Shown here: in pieces, positions 47,926 to 58,828 of the stretch
How the letters are laid out: the number at the start of each line of letters is the position of its first letter
Position numbering within the stretch: position 1 is the first letter of the stretch
Assembly (NCBI GenBank): GCA_963682025.1
Contig: OY821518.1
Coordinates: forward strand, 306,813,429 to 306,877,428
DNA length: 64,000 bases
From: Cordilura impudica
Taxonomy: Eukaryota > Arthropoda > Insecta > Diptera > Scathophagidae
Direction of reading: 5' to 3'
Notes under the pieces: generated by a model
Told to the model about the DNA's origin: nothing
What the model saw: the letters and a program-made list of their open reading frames with translations, nothing else
Databases searched by the model: none
Made by a program: the position numbers and the translations under genes

Positions 47926-48443
47926 AGAGGTACAGGTGCGATATGGTGAAAAGAAATAGAAAGAAAAAATTGCGTAGTGATTCGGGTTATATTACATTTA
48001 TTTATTTTATTTTTTTTTTCAAAACATTTTACAAAATCAAATTAATAAGTATGATCAATATAATATGATATCAATTTTTTTCCGGTTTAACGTTTGCAAT
48101 TAATACTATAATTAATATGCAAATTTTGATTTTGTTTCAATGGTGCGTGGTAGCGAAAAAGAAAGCATATACTTCTAAAATTCATAACTACACTGTATTT
48201 TTAATCAGACCGGTTTCTATTATTTCTGACTTCATCAGTGATACGTGTATTAAGATCTTTTCGATCTCACTCTATATTTTGTGTTTAAATGAATTCCAAA
48301 CTGTCTTTGTTGCAACAATTTACTCAATTAATGTTGCTATTCAATATTCGTAGATGCACAAAATCTTTTGAAAAAATTTTTCAACATGCAAACATTAGTT
48401 ATATTGGTGATCTGATCTCTCTATTTTGTATTTTGTTTTGATA
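47926..48443. other. No gene; contains repeat D copy
   Basis: Non-coding. 48111-48220 matches 2107-2217. The frame at 48117-48353 is an artefact of that repeat. Confidence 0.5.
48111..48220 (+). repeat. Repeat D copy 2
   Basis: AATTAATATGCAAATTTTGA, GGTGCGTGGTAGCG, AGAAAGCATATACTTC and CAGACCGGTTTCT match 2107-2217. Here the sequence goes on with CTGACTTCATCAGTG, a pairing of motifs (CCGGTTTC followed by TTCATCAG) seen near the ends of Penelope-like elements. That identity is uncertain. Confidence 0.6.
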
Positions 48444-48739
48444 ATGCATGAAACACATAGACGACAGCGGCTACACGAACACACGGTTACAAACAATATA
48501 AACAGCTGTTTTTATACAAATGCATTTTTATCTCAGTAGTGCCAATTATATTTTTTTTTACTTTATTAAAATAGAAAAACATGCATGATTCTGTATAAAC
48601 TTGACTTAAATATACAATTACTTATTTATAATGCATTATTATAACGTAAAAATAAATAAATAAATTTACTTAATCACTTGTATTTTATTTTTGATAGGCT
48701 GTAGTCGTGTAGCCGCTGTCGTCTATGTGTTTCATGCAT
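48444..48739. mobile_element. 296-bp MITE with perfect 35-bp terminal inverted repeats
   Basis: 48444-48478 and 48705-48739 are exact reverse complements over 35 bp (left end ATGCATGAAACACATAGACG). The perfect identity in a window full of decayed relics points to recent insertion or constraint. The interior is AT-rich and non-coding. Flanks TTTTGATA and AACACTTC show no duplication. Confidence 0.8.
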
Positions 48740-50606
48740 AACACTTCAGCCAACAACCACAGCTGCATTTATAAGTATGTGTTGTTACTAAGAATAATTT
48801 TGAATATGTTAAGAATAGAATTGTAACTTTTGAATTTCAATAATTCCTTTACAATATCAAAAAACCAAACCCTTCTTTCTGCTTTATTTACTCATTTCCT
48901 TTTTCGTGAGTTCAAACTCGTTTAGAATTGTTTATTATTTTGGCGTTTGTTTTCATTTCTTGTTTTTCTTTTGCCAGCAAATGACTTTTTCTTTATCATA
49001 GTCTAAATTGGAACCAACACTTTTATTCCTTTATAATGCTTGAAGATCTCATGCCATTTTGAACAATTATTAACATAAAGCAAATGAAGTTATTATATCA
49101 ACAATTGGCCATGAAGTTTAAATAAGTAGGATCGCTTAAAAACACAATGGATATACGTACACGCTTACATACATAAGTATATCGCATAAATGACAAGGCG
49201 GGGTTTTTACAATAAATGACATTAAAAGTTCTTGTAACAGAATGAAAAATATATAATTTTCTGTAATGACCATAAGAGGCCTAGGGGAAAATGAAAAAAA
49301 TACAGAATAATGTTTGTACAGTAAAATCAATCAAGTGCTAACGCTCTTGAAAACGGACTTCTATTGATATCAGATTTTGATTAAAATATCAATCGATTAA
49401 CACGATTCATGGGACTGTAAGAAAATTCGATAAACTACCATCTAAATTTATATAAAATTTGGCTGTTATTTGTTATTAATTTTGAATCAAGTGCAATTCA
49501 GAAATTTTTAGCTCTTTAAACACATAGTTTAATTCTTTGGAATAAAGCAGCTGAAATGTCTTCCCTTGACAACATTTGAATTTGTTGATACTATTCGAAA
49601 CAAATAAACCTTACACCCTAGAATGTAAACACAAAAATGATTAGAAACTATTTATACAACTATTTATATGCTATAGATAATTAACCCTTATATCGGTCAT
49701 CAAATCAAAGTGGCATTTCTGTTTGTTGTCAGGTCAATGTCTTTATTCTTGAATTTTAACTAACTCGGAAAATTTTGCTAAGAACTAAAATAATTACAAT
49801 TTAAATCCTTTAAGTTCTCCTTTTTTTCATAGAAAGTTAATTTTCTGGGTATTCTTGATGTTGCCTAAAATGATTTTGATATTCAAGTCATGTTTTGTTT
49901 AAAAAAAAAACTAGATCACTCATATCTACCGTTTTGTTTTAAATAAAAAACACAGTTGAATGTTTATAACAAGATCAAACTTTAAATAATGCAATCACAT
50001 CAAGGGGGAGAAAAAAACCAATGGAAACGCGTAACAAAATGCAAAAGTCCATCAGAACAACAGCTGCAAGAACAAATAAAATAATAACTCGCTAACCAAC
50101 CAACCCAACCCACTTAAAAGCCTTAAAACGCGAAATTCATAAAACTTGTTAAATATCTCACACGTCTCATTTCCATGCCCAAATATATAATATTTGAGAC
50201 ATATTTATGCACCCTTTAACGAGATTTGATGAAAAGAATATGATCTTAAAGTAAACATGTTGTAATACGGAACGCGAAGAAACTCGCTAAAAAATGGTCA
50301 GTGAAATTACGCTCATAAACACACACACACACACACACACCCAACACCATGAACTTCTTCGGCAGCTTCAACTTTTAGTAGAATGTGTTGCGATATCATA
50401 TCATACCGGATTTCCTAAAGACATCAATGCTTGCCACTCTGTCTGTTGGCATTTTATCACGGTTAATGCAATCAAGATATCCTTATAACGAATAAATCTG
50501 TATGTATGTGTATGTGTGTTTATATGTACAATACATGCTAGTAGTTATATTTGTACACAAATTTAGATCCTTGACCGTTTTGTAGTTTATGCTCTTGTAT
50601 GTTTGC

Positions 50607-50641
<35 letters not shown>

Positions 50642-52219
50642 CGTTTGCATAATTATGTAGATATCCATGAGACTATAAAAAAAATTAAAAAAGAAAAAAA
50701 ATCGTGAGAAAGCACACAAAATAATGCGAGTGTGCGATTGTCTTTCAATGAAATTGAAGTGGTGGTATTGAAATAATGTGGTTCACAATTGCAATTAAAA
50801 ATAATAATATTCAGTGATATTTTTCGTTGTAATATCGCGTACACAGGGGAGGAAATTCAATGAGCTCATGTTGTATTCAAAATTGTTAGTTTTCACCCCA
50901 AAAATAATAGCGCGCGAAGGTGATTTCCATAAATGTGTAGGTATCTTGATAACTTGTAATGTGATGTAATGAAATGTACGGTCAGTCAACGTCATTTGCA
51001 TTCTGCGCGGAAGCAGTTTTTCTCGTTAGATTTTAATCTTAAATCATTGGCGACTTGATTTTATTTTCAGCAGGGTGGCAACTTTTGACGGTCATGGGAA
51101 AATATTAGTTCGTAACACATTTTTAACGAAAGTTAAAGTTATATTTAATCTATATATAGCTATATGTATGTATGTATGTATGTTTATGTGTATTTGAATC
51201 GTGATACATAAAAATTAATTTTAAAAAAAGTAAATGAAGTTTTAAAAAGGATTCGTTTTTTAAATCTATTTCAAATATATAACTGACTTAAAATAGCGAG
51301 TAATATTTCTAGTCAAACATGCTGTTAAATAATTTGAGGGAACAAGATCAAATAGCAAACCAAAATTCTTAAAAATATGTTTCAGATATTTTCAAACTGC
51401 ATCTCGATCCGAAATATACAAATATTAAGCAATATTTTGAAATTATTATTGATAATTTATTTTTTTTTTCCAATATATCCAAAAAAAATTGTTGAAAGAA
51501 ATATTGAAATTTTGTTTAAAAATATGGAAAATTGTTATTTCTATGTTAAAACTAATTAACGATTTGTGAAATTAACATATTAACATTAACTGATAATAAA
51601 TATAAGAACATATTATTATGTTGCTTTGAGATTTTTAAAAATACATCACGAAATCTCGAGCCCCTTTTTCTGGTCTATAAATATTTGAAAAGTTAGAACA
51701 AATAAACCGTTTTTTTTTTTGTATTATATAGTTTGCCAATCGAAAACTATTCTCTCTCTATTCTACTCTCAAATCTTTATCGATAATAAGGTTTAAATTT
51801 AAAACTTGTAATCAAATTGTTATACAATATTTTTCGATAACATATGTTTGTTGGCATAAAACCAGTTTGATTCTTTTCAAAATGTTACTCTTTTTGTCAA
51901 GGTTCCTCAAAAACTCAGAAATAAATTAGAAAAATAATGTGCAATAAAATATTTAATGTTTAACCATTTTGAACTCGACGCAAATGTACTTATTACTCGT
52001 AAACTGTTCGAAAAGCACAGAATGGCGGCAGTGAATTTTAAAATGCAGTAATAAGAAATAAACCTTTTAATCCAATATTTTTTTTAAGTTTTGGGTTCAA
52101 TAAACATCTGATTCCAATTTTGTAATGTCATTTTTTTTATTTTGGTTTTAAGGTTTCCGCATTTAAACAGCTTGTAATTGCACAAGTGGTTTTAATTGAT
52201 ATTTTTTTTATAAATTAAA
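48740..52219. other. Gene-free 3.5-kb stretch
   Basis: No gene supported. Microsatellites are (CA)n at 50322-50342, (GT)n at 50611-50639 and GTAT repeats at 51166-51182. Frames of 60-78 codons here are simple-repeat or AT-driven. Confidence 0.5.
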
Positions 52220-52227
52220 ATCTAGAC

Positions 52228-52881
52228 CAGAGCTCCCCAATACTCGAGCTGCTCGAGTAGTAAAAACTATAAATGTAAGTATTTAGTATAACAAATGTAT
52301 ACTTTTTGGAATCGAAACGCTTTGAAATTTTGAAAACATACTCTCTACATATATTCAGATTAAAATACTAAAAGCTTTTTCCAAGTGTTCTTGAAAATTT
52401 TTTGTAAATAGGCATCAAACATATACGAAGAACATATTTTCATACATATGAGTGGAAAGTGGACGATATTTTTCGAGTAGTAGTTAGCCCACTTTTATCG
52501 AGTAGTAGTTAGCCCCAGTTTTTATCAGAATGTTTCAGGAGAGTAATCTATCGGTATAACTAACTTCAAAATATATAAAATCATACCATGTATTTTGGAA
52601 AAAAATTTTTTTATATGAAGTCAAACATCTTTGAAGTGAATATTTTCATACATTTGTATGGAAAGTCGTCGAGCCTTTTTCGAGTAGTAGTTTGCCCTTG
52701 CAAGTAGGACAGTCCGATTCAAGTGAAATTTAAGGATAATATTTTTGGTATTTGTACGATTCCAAAAAGTATACATTTGTTATACTAAATACTTACATTT
52801 ATCTTTTTACATGCTTTCAAACATGAAAAATTTTAGTTTTTACTCGTTGAGCTGGAGTAGCTCATTAACTACTCGGCTCTG
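52228..52881. mobile_element. hAT-type foldback MITE with 8-bp target duplication
   Basis: The octamer ATCTAGAC flanks the element exactly on both sides (52220-52227 and 52882-52889). The ends are CAGAGCTCC at the left and GGCTCTG at the right, fitting the CAGNG terminus of hAT elements. The arms pair discontinuously. CTCGAGTAGTAAAAACT and the block ATAAATGTAAGTATTTAGTA through TTTTTGGAATCG (to about 52314) recur inverted at about 52760-52870, with an extra segment in the right arm. The core repeats TTCGAGTAGTAGTTAGCCC three times with variations (52470-52700). There is no transposase. Confidence 0.9.
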
Positions 52882-52889
52882 ATCTAGAC

Positions 52890-53789
52890 TATTCCTGTCA
52901 ACAAGCAAATATCTACATATGCGAGTACAGACAAACAAACATTTTCAACATTAACGGAAACTTTGATTGAAAAACAAAACAAAACAATTTTCGTACGCAG
53001 CATATTAAAGGAAATATGAAAGACAAGAAAATGCTGTTGCTTTCGAAAATTCTCAACACGAATCAGAATCAGCAACAGAAAAAGATATTAATAATTTGAA
53101 TAAAAAACAATAAAAACAATTCATTGTTTAATGTGCTGACAAAAAGATAGACTGCAAATATGTATGGTGTTGATGATGTTGTTGCTGTTATTATTATTGT
53201 TGTTTGCATTCGTACTGCTACTGCTGCTGCTGTTGCTAGCGGTGGTGGTCGGGGAATCGGTATATATTGTCTTGTGTGAGTACATGCCGTGTGTTTACTC
53301 AATTGGAATGTGTATACATTTTTGTGCAAAACATTTTATTCTTAAATATGTGCAAATATCTATACAGTGGGCGACAAAATTATACAAACTTTATAGATCT
53401 TCTGTAAATGTTGACATAATTTTTACTCGATTTTTTTAGAGGTAAAAAAAATTAAACCATCACATTACTACTCTGAAAATTGCAGAAAATATGAGGGAAC
53501 TGTTAAAAAAAATTGATAGTTCTAAAACGTTAAAAACTTAAAAAAGGGAAGTATTAAAAAAAAATTAAATTAAATAAGAAGAGCCTAAACGTACCATAAC
53601 TATTAAATATAAAACTTCAATTTGAATGTAAGCATACCGCCGCCGGACTTTGCTGTTTTCGACAATTTTCAAATGTTTTTTTTTGCCCCTTCAAAAATAT
53701 ATATATATATTTTTTTTTTTAGCTGGAACACAAATTTAATATTGAGTCTATGAATACAATATGATCCTTCCAGACTAGCAGCTTATTAT
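52890..53789. other. No gene seen; triplet repeats
   Basis: TTG/CTG/ATT triplets at 53160-53245 give poly-Leu and poly-Ala/Val frames on the two strands. T-rich tracts lie at 53690-53720. No gene supported. Confidence 0.5.
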
Positions 53790-54979
53790 TAATTTTACAT
53801 TGGTAGAAATACTAAATTCTAATTCATTACAAAGACTTAAATAATCTCATGGATTTGGTTAGAGGTTCATACGGCCATATTCAGTTCTATTAAACTCCAT
53901 TTGAAAATAATTGTTTCTTCTCGATGAAATTTGAGGAGCCAAAAATGTAAATAAATGTAAAAGATCAGAATAATCAATTAAGCCACAAATTATGGCACGC
54001 AAAAATGTTAATGAGTATATTTTCCTTCGAGATTCAAAAGATTTTATAAAAATCCAACTGCATCTGTGCTCATAAGATGTGAGAGGGGTTGAGAAATGTT
54101 GAGATGAAAAAGTAAACTTGAAAAATTTGACTTGAATTTTTATACACGATTTATATATTCCAATCTCTACCGTACAAAAGCCGAAAATATTAATTTTTTC
54201 GCATTATAATCAAACAGATTACCAATATTACGCCGAATAAAACCTAAAAGCGAATAAGAGCGAACACTAAAATCAAATGTCAAAGTATCAAATACTACAC
54301 CTATGTCCAAGAAAATAAAACTCCACCTCAAATATTATATTGACAAAACAAAACATGACATGACAACATGAAAAGTCATAAATCTACATTTAACAACATT
54401 AAAAGGAATGCCACTCAGAACACGAAACTACTCTATCCAAGTCATTCTGAAGATCAGCAATGTCCATTTTGTTATAAATAGACTTAAAAATTTTGAGATG
54501 ATCCGCATACAAAAGATATTTTGAATTTTTTAAATTAAGGACCGAAGATACTTCATTGTGGAATACCAATTTTAGACAGCTTTAATAGCAGCAATTCACA
54601 CGGTCAAAGCCTTAGCAAAATCGGTGCATATTGCGTCAATCTGAATACCCTTTGCAAACAGTGTTGGTTATACAATAAAAAATTTGTAGTAGTTGATCTA
54701 CCACCTAAAAAAAAAAAAACATGTTGAAAACAAGAGGTATAACGTTTCAGTTCGAAAAACATTTTAACATAAACTATATCTTCAAAAACTTTGGCAATAT
54801 TTGTTAATTTAGAAATTGCTTTGTAATTGAAACCCCGGCTTAAGAATAGGAAATGTTGCTGTATTTTCCAATCTTGTGAATAAAAAAAGCCTATTCCTAG
54901 AGAGTGATTAAAAATCATTTTAAGAGAATAAAGTAAATCTGAAACACATTGTTTCAACAAACGGTTTAATGAAAGTTAG

Positions 54980-56620
54980 GGAACAAGTCTCGTTTAGGTG
55001 CACCACCCCGATTTTTTTTTTTTTTTTTTTTTGGAAATAGGGGTATTTGAGGTGATTTAGAAAAAAAAATTTTTTTTTGGCGGAAACCCATATTTTCCGA
55101 GTTATGGACCTCCAAAGTTTTGACATTGATTTCGATATAACTTGAATAATTCTTATCGGATTGGAGCAATATATGTATCATTTGAAAGCTTATTAAATTG
55201 CCTTTATTTCAAAGTAAAAAAGTTCGAAATCCTTTAACCCATTGTGAACCTATTCAAGATTGTGCATTTTTGGTAAAGAGTTTTTTGCGAAAAGCTGTAA
55301 TTATCAGACGAAATTACGTATATAAGGTATGTATTTGCACATTTACAATAAAAGTAGGGATCACAAGCTATTTTTTGGTGTCTATTATGACTTTTTGACT
55401 CTTAATTGTTGTTGTTTTTTTGAAGTGTTAATATTGATTTGGGGGTTATGGAAATCGCGTGATTTTTAAAACAAAATTTTCATAATAGGACGGAGAAGAA
55501 ATGAGGGTATGCTTTAATAGCATGTGAGATAAGGCCATGATGGCTTTATCTTGTCTTATGTCTTCCCGGAGACACTAAAGTTAAGTATTGAAATCTGGCT
55601 TCGCATACTAAAGTTTTTCTGCGTGGCGGCCTGCGGCCGCGCTTAAGAGTTTTCTCCTCCAGTAGGACACGGCAGGTGGCTTCGCTGAATAAAGTTTTTC
55701 TGCGTACGTCACAAGGGAATTTCCCAACAAAATTTTCATAATAGGGCGGAGAAGAACTGAGGGGATGCTTTAATACCATGTGAGATAAGGCCATGATAGC
55801 TTTATCTTGTCTTATGTCTTCCCGGAGACACTAAAGTTAAGTATTGAAATCTGGCTTTACATACAAAAGTTTTTCTGCGTGGCGGCCTGTGGCCGCGCTT
55901 AAGGGTTTTCTCCTCCAGTAGGACACGGCAGGTGGCTTCGCTGAATAAAGTTTTTCTGCGTACGTCACAAGGGAATTTTCCAACAAAATTTTCATAATAG
56001 TCTCATTAAAAGTCAATAATATCTTCGGTCCTGGAGGGGTTAAGAGGACAAAATATGTATGTAGCAAAAAAAATTTCAATTTCTAGTTAGAATTGTAAAA
56101 TCGAATTTTGTAAGAAAGTGTTGTTTTTAGTGTTATGGTTTTTTGTTATTTGTGCAATAAAAAATACAAAGTTGTACCCCTAATATCTCCGGATCACAAA
56201 GGGTTAAAAGGTCAAACAATATCTTAAATAAAAGCTGTTAATCCTATGAATGTACTAATTAACATATATTTTGTTGTTGTAATAGCGTTTTGTTGAAATA
56301 AAATGAATTATTTACAAAAAACTGCATCCTAAAAAGAAAGAAAATTATTTTGGTCCATAATGGGTTAATGGATTTCGAACTTTTTGATATCAAATTAAAG
56401 GTACTTCAATAAGCTTTCATATGATATATATATTGCTAAAGTCCGATTGGAATTGTTCAAGTTATATCGAAATCAATGTCAAAACTTAGGAGGTCTATAA
56501 CTCGGGAAATATGGGGTTCCGCCAAAAAAAAAATATTTTGCTGGAATCGCATTAAGAAGTGGACCGAGTGGTGAAAATTTGGAACGGATCGGAGAGGTGC
56601 ACCTAAACGAGACTTAAGCC
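54980..56620. mobile_element. 1.64-kb foldback element with 8-bp target duplication
   Basis: The octamer AAAGTTAG is at 54972-54979 and again at 56621-56628. The ends are GGAACAAGTCTCGTTTAGGT and, inverted, GGCTTAAGTCTCGTTTAGGT. The arms pair over about 270 bp (54980-55248 with about 56353-56620), with a longer T-run in the left arm. They include GGACCTCCAAAGTTTTGACA and its inverted copy. The core holds a GC-rich 256-bp tandem repeat. There is no transposase. An 8-bp duplication is shared by hAT, P and Merlin elements; GG-starting ends fit Merlin better than hAT, but this is undecided. It sits inside a LINE relic, so it is the younger insertion. Confidence 0.88.
55471..55982. repeat. GC-rich tandem repeat, 256-bp unit, two copies
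   Basis: ACAAAATTTTCATAATAG begins at 55471, 55727 and 55983, exactly 256 bp apart. The two units between differ at few positions (for example CTGCGGCCGCGC against CTGTGGCCGCGC). They contain GTCTTCCCGGAGACACTAAA, GCGTGGCGGCC and AGTAGGACACGGCAGGTGGC. Their base composition is close to balanced in an AT-rich setting, suggesting a captured foreign segment. The minus-strand frames of 80-82 codons across the copies have no recognisable domain. Confidence 0.92.
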
Positions 56621-56700
56621 AAAGTTAGTTTTAGGTAACTCGGTTCTTGAAGGAAAAATTTGAAACCAACCCTATTTAATTTTTAAAAGTTTGCAATGTA

Positions 56701-57908
56701 TTGATGCATACTGTACAGCAAAAAAAAAAAAAAAATCACACAGCTTTTGTCAGTAGACAGAAAAAACAATATCAAGCATCCACTAGGTAGGTAGTAGATG
56801 ACAGTAAAGTACATTGACACAATTTTGATGCGGTTGTTGTATTTTTTTTAAGCTTTGTTGTTTCAGTTTTTGCTTTTTTAATTTTAATATTCACCACAAA
56901 ACGAAAATTAAAACTGAAACCACTTTCGTCATAAAATAGTAATTCTGCAAAAAAAAAAATTAAATATGTAGCATAAACATACTGTACATCCACATCAAAA
57001 CATATAATCTACGCCCACCTATCAGATGAGCTCATCAAATAACGACAACCTGTCGATTGTATCGCAGATATGAGAACGAGAATACCATCTATTTTTATGC
57101 ATTACCGGTATTGTATAAATGTTACTTATACGACACCGATAGTAGTAACACTTTCTAAAAGTGATGTGATGTTAACACATCTTCGTATTGTATTGAAATA
57201 TCGTTTAAAAGCCATTAAATGCATTATTTCGATTCTTCAAAGATTCCAAACATAGACAAACACCGTCTACAACACAAACACACACACACACACACACACA
57301 CATACATACATACATACATTCAAATTCAATTTTAGTGGCAACTGTGTATGCCATTATATTGTTATTATTACCGTCGTCATAATCATCACCATTAACGTCA
57401 TTATTATTATGATTGTTGCTATTTCTCAAGCAACAATAACATGTTTTTATACGATAAATATGTTAAAATGAATCTAATATTTTTCATAAAAACGAATTGA
57501 TCGTTTAATATTATTTGAATGTGACACCTGTTATTTCAGTGTTCGTTCTATAGATTTATCGTTTTAGTTTCATAGTGTTCATAGTGTGATCGTTTTATAT
57601 CAATATTTATTAATATTTTTAGAATGTTTTGTTGTTTAAATCGTTGTTAAAATCATAAATCGTTTTTGGTTCATTTCTATACAGCGAAGATTTTATTATA
57701 AAAAGTATATAATTTATCTAATATAAAATAAAAAAAGTAATTAGTTTACAACCAATTTTGCTTTGATGATGACAATAACAATAATTTCACTTTTTCGCTA
57801 TTCGATCTTTAAATAACTTTTGTTGACAATTCAAATTTATGAATATTTAACAGCAAAAAAAAACATTTAAACAGAAATTGTATGTATTCGCTTCTGTTTT
57901 ATATTAAG
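56701..57908. other. No gene seen; microsatellites
   Basis: (CA)n at 57278-57302 is followed by (CATA)n to 57320. A-runs lie at 56720-56735. No supported gene. Confidence 0.5.
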
Positions 57909-58828
57909 CTAGCCCGATGCGCTTCGCTACATGCATCGATTTTTGGTTTTTGCGATTTTAGATTTTGGCATTTTTTGTTTTTGGCGATTTTTGTTTTTTG
58001 CGATTTTTGTTATTCACGATATTCGGTTGTGCAATTTTTGACTTAGCGATTTTTGGTTTTGGCGATTATAGCTTTTTTTTTTGGCGATTTTAGTTTTTTT
58101 TTTGCGATTTTTGATTTTGGCGATTCCGCAAACATTTTCCACGACTACTCACATTGGTAATTAATGTAGTTGTCGAATGTTTCCAGACTGACGCTTTCAA
58201 AATACTTCATATTTTTTGTATAGGAGGTGCCATGCCCACTAATCCTTGACCGCTCATTTTTGATCTAACTCCTCACACTAATATCTGATGGACTCGTACA
58301 AAGTGTCAATGCTTTCCCATTTATAGTACTCCAGTCCAGCTCACGCCCATTTACTCACATTATTAACTCATGAACTCACATTAATAACTCATGAACCAAG
58401 GCATTCACTATTATGGTACTAGAGTTATATGATATTAAATATTTACTTTGTATGGGAATGCCACTCCCACTTATCTGATCCCACCCATTTTTTTGCCCGA
58501 CTAACATTAATAACCTATGAACTCAAATAAAGTTCCAAGGCTTTTTCTAGTACTCTAGATATATAACACTAAAAATTTACTATGTATGGTGGGTGCCACG
58601 CCCATTGGCCCGATCCCGCCCATTTATTCCGCGACTCTTCAAATTAGTTAAATATGTACATGTACATAGTTTTAGAACTCCTGCGGTCGTCGTACTCCAG
58701 ATATTATATGTAAAAAAATCAATTTATATGGGAGGTGCCACGCCCACTAAAAAAATTCAAAAAATATATAGCCTATTTTTCAAGACGATCGGTTCAAACA
58801 TACAAAACTCAATTTTTTATATATAAGA
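57909..58828 (-). mobile_element. Non-autonomous Helitron, minus orientation
   Basis: Read on the minus strand, the 5' end is TCTTATATATAAAAAATTG (58828 downward, preceded by A). The 3' end is GTAGCGAAGCGCATCGGG followed by CTAG at 57912-57909. This fits common insect Helitrons. The base after CTAG is C instead of the usual T. The interior has repeated GGGAGGTGCCACGCCCACT phrases and a minisatellite near the 3' end. There is no Rep or helicase sequence. Confidence 0.75.
57935..58130. repeat. GCGATTTTTGTTTT minisatellite
   Basis: About ten imperfect repeats of GCGATTTTTG(G)TTTT, with 15-27 bp spacing, lie inside the Helitron next to its 3' terminus. Confidence 0.8.

Larger units (their letters stand above)
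53790..56700 (-). pseudogene. Jockey-like LINE ORF2 relic, interrupted by a foldback element
   Basis: The minus strand carries RT sequence on both sides of the insert at 54980-56620. Upstream, near 56640-56690, is a short SFKNRVT-like block. Downstream come YSLKMIFNHSLGIGFF, FNYKAISKLTNIAKVFEDIV and the GRSTTTNFLLYNQHCLQ block (54604-54960). Then come YADH at 54498-54509, where the catalytic motif should read YADD, NKMDIADLQNDLDRVVSCSE, then a C-terminal region (IICGLIDYSDLLHL, LAPQISSRRNNY, FNRTEYGRMN) ending near 53790. It has multiple stops and frameshifts and an altered catalytic residue. It is the same group as 8150-10335. Confidence 0.85.

Noticed and set aside
53069..53439. Poly-Leu and poly-Ala/Val frames on opposite strands
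   Set aside because: Both come from the same TTG/CTG triplet repeat, so they are not a signal peptide or membrane protein gene.
55546..56079. Two similar minus-strand frames of about 80 codons
   Set aside because: They are the two copies of the 256-bp tandem unit. The duplication explains their likeness and no domain is present.
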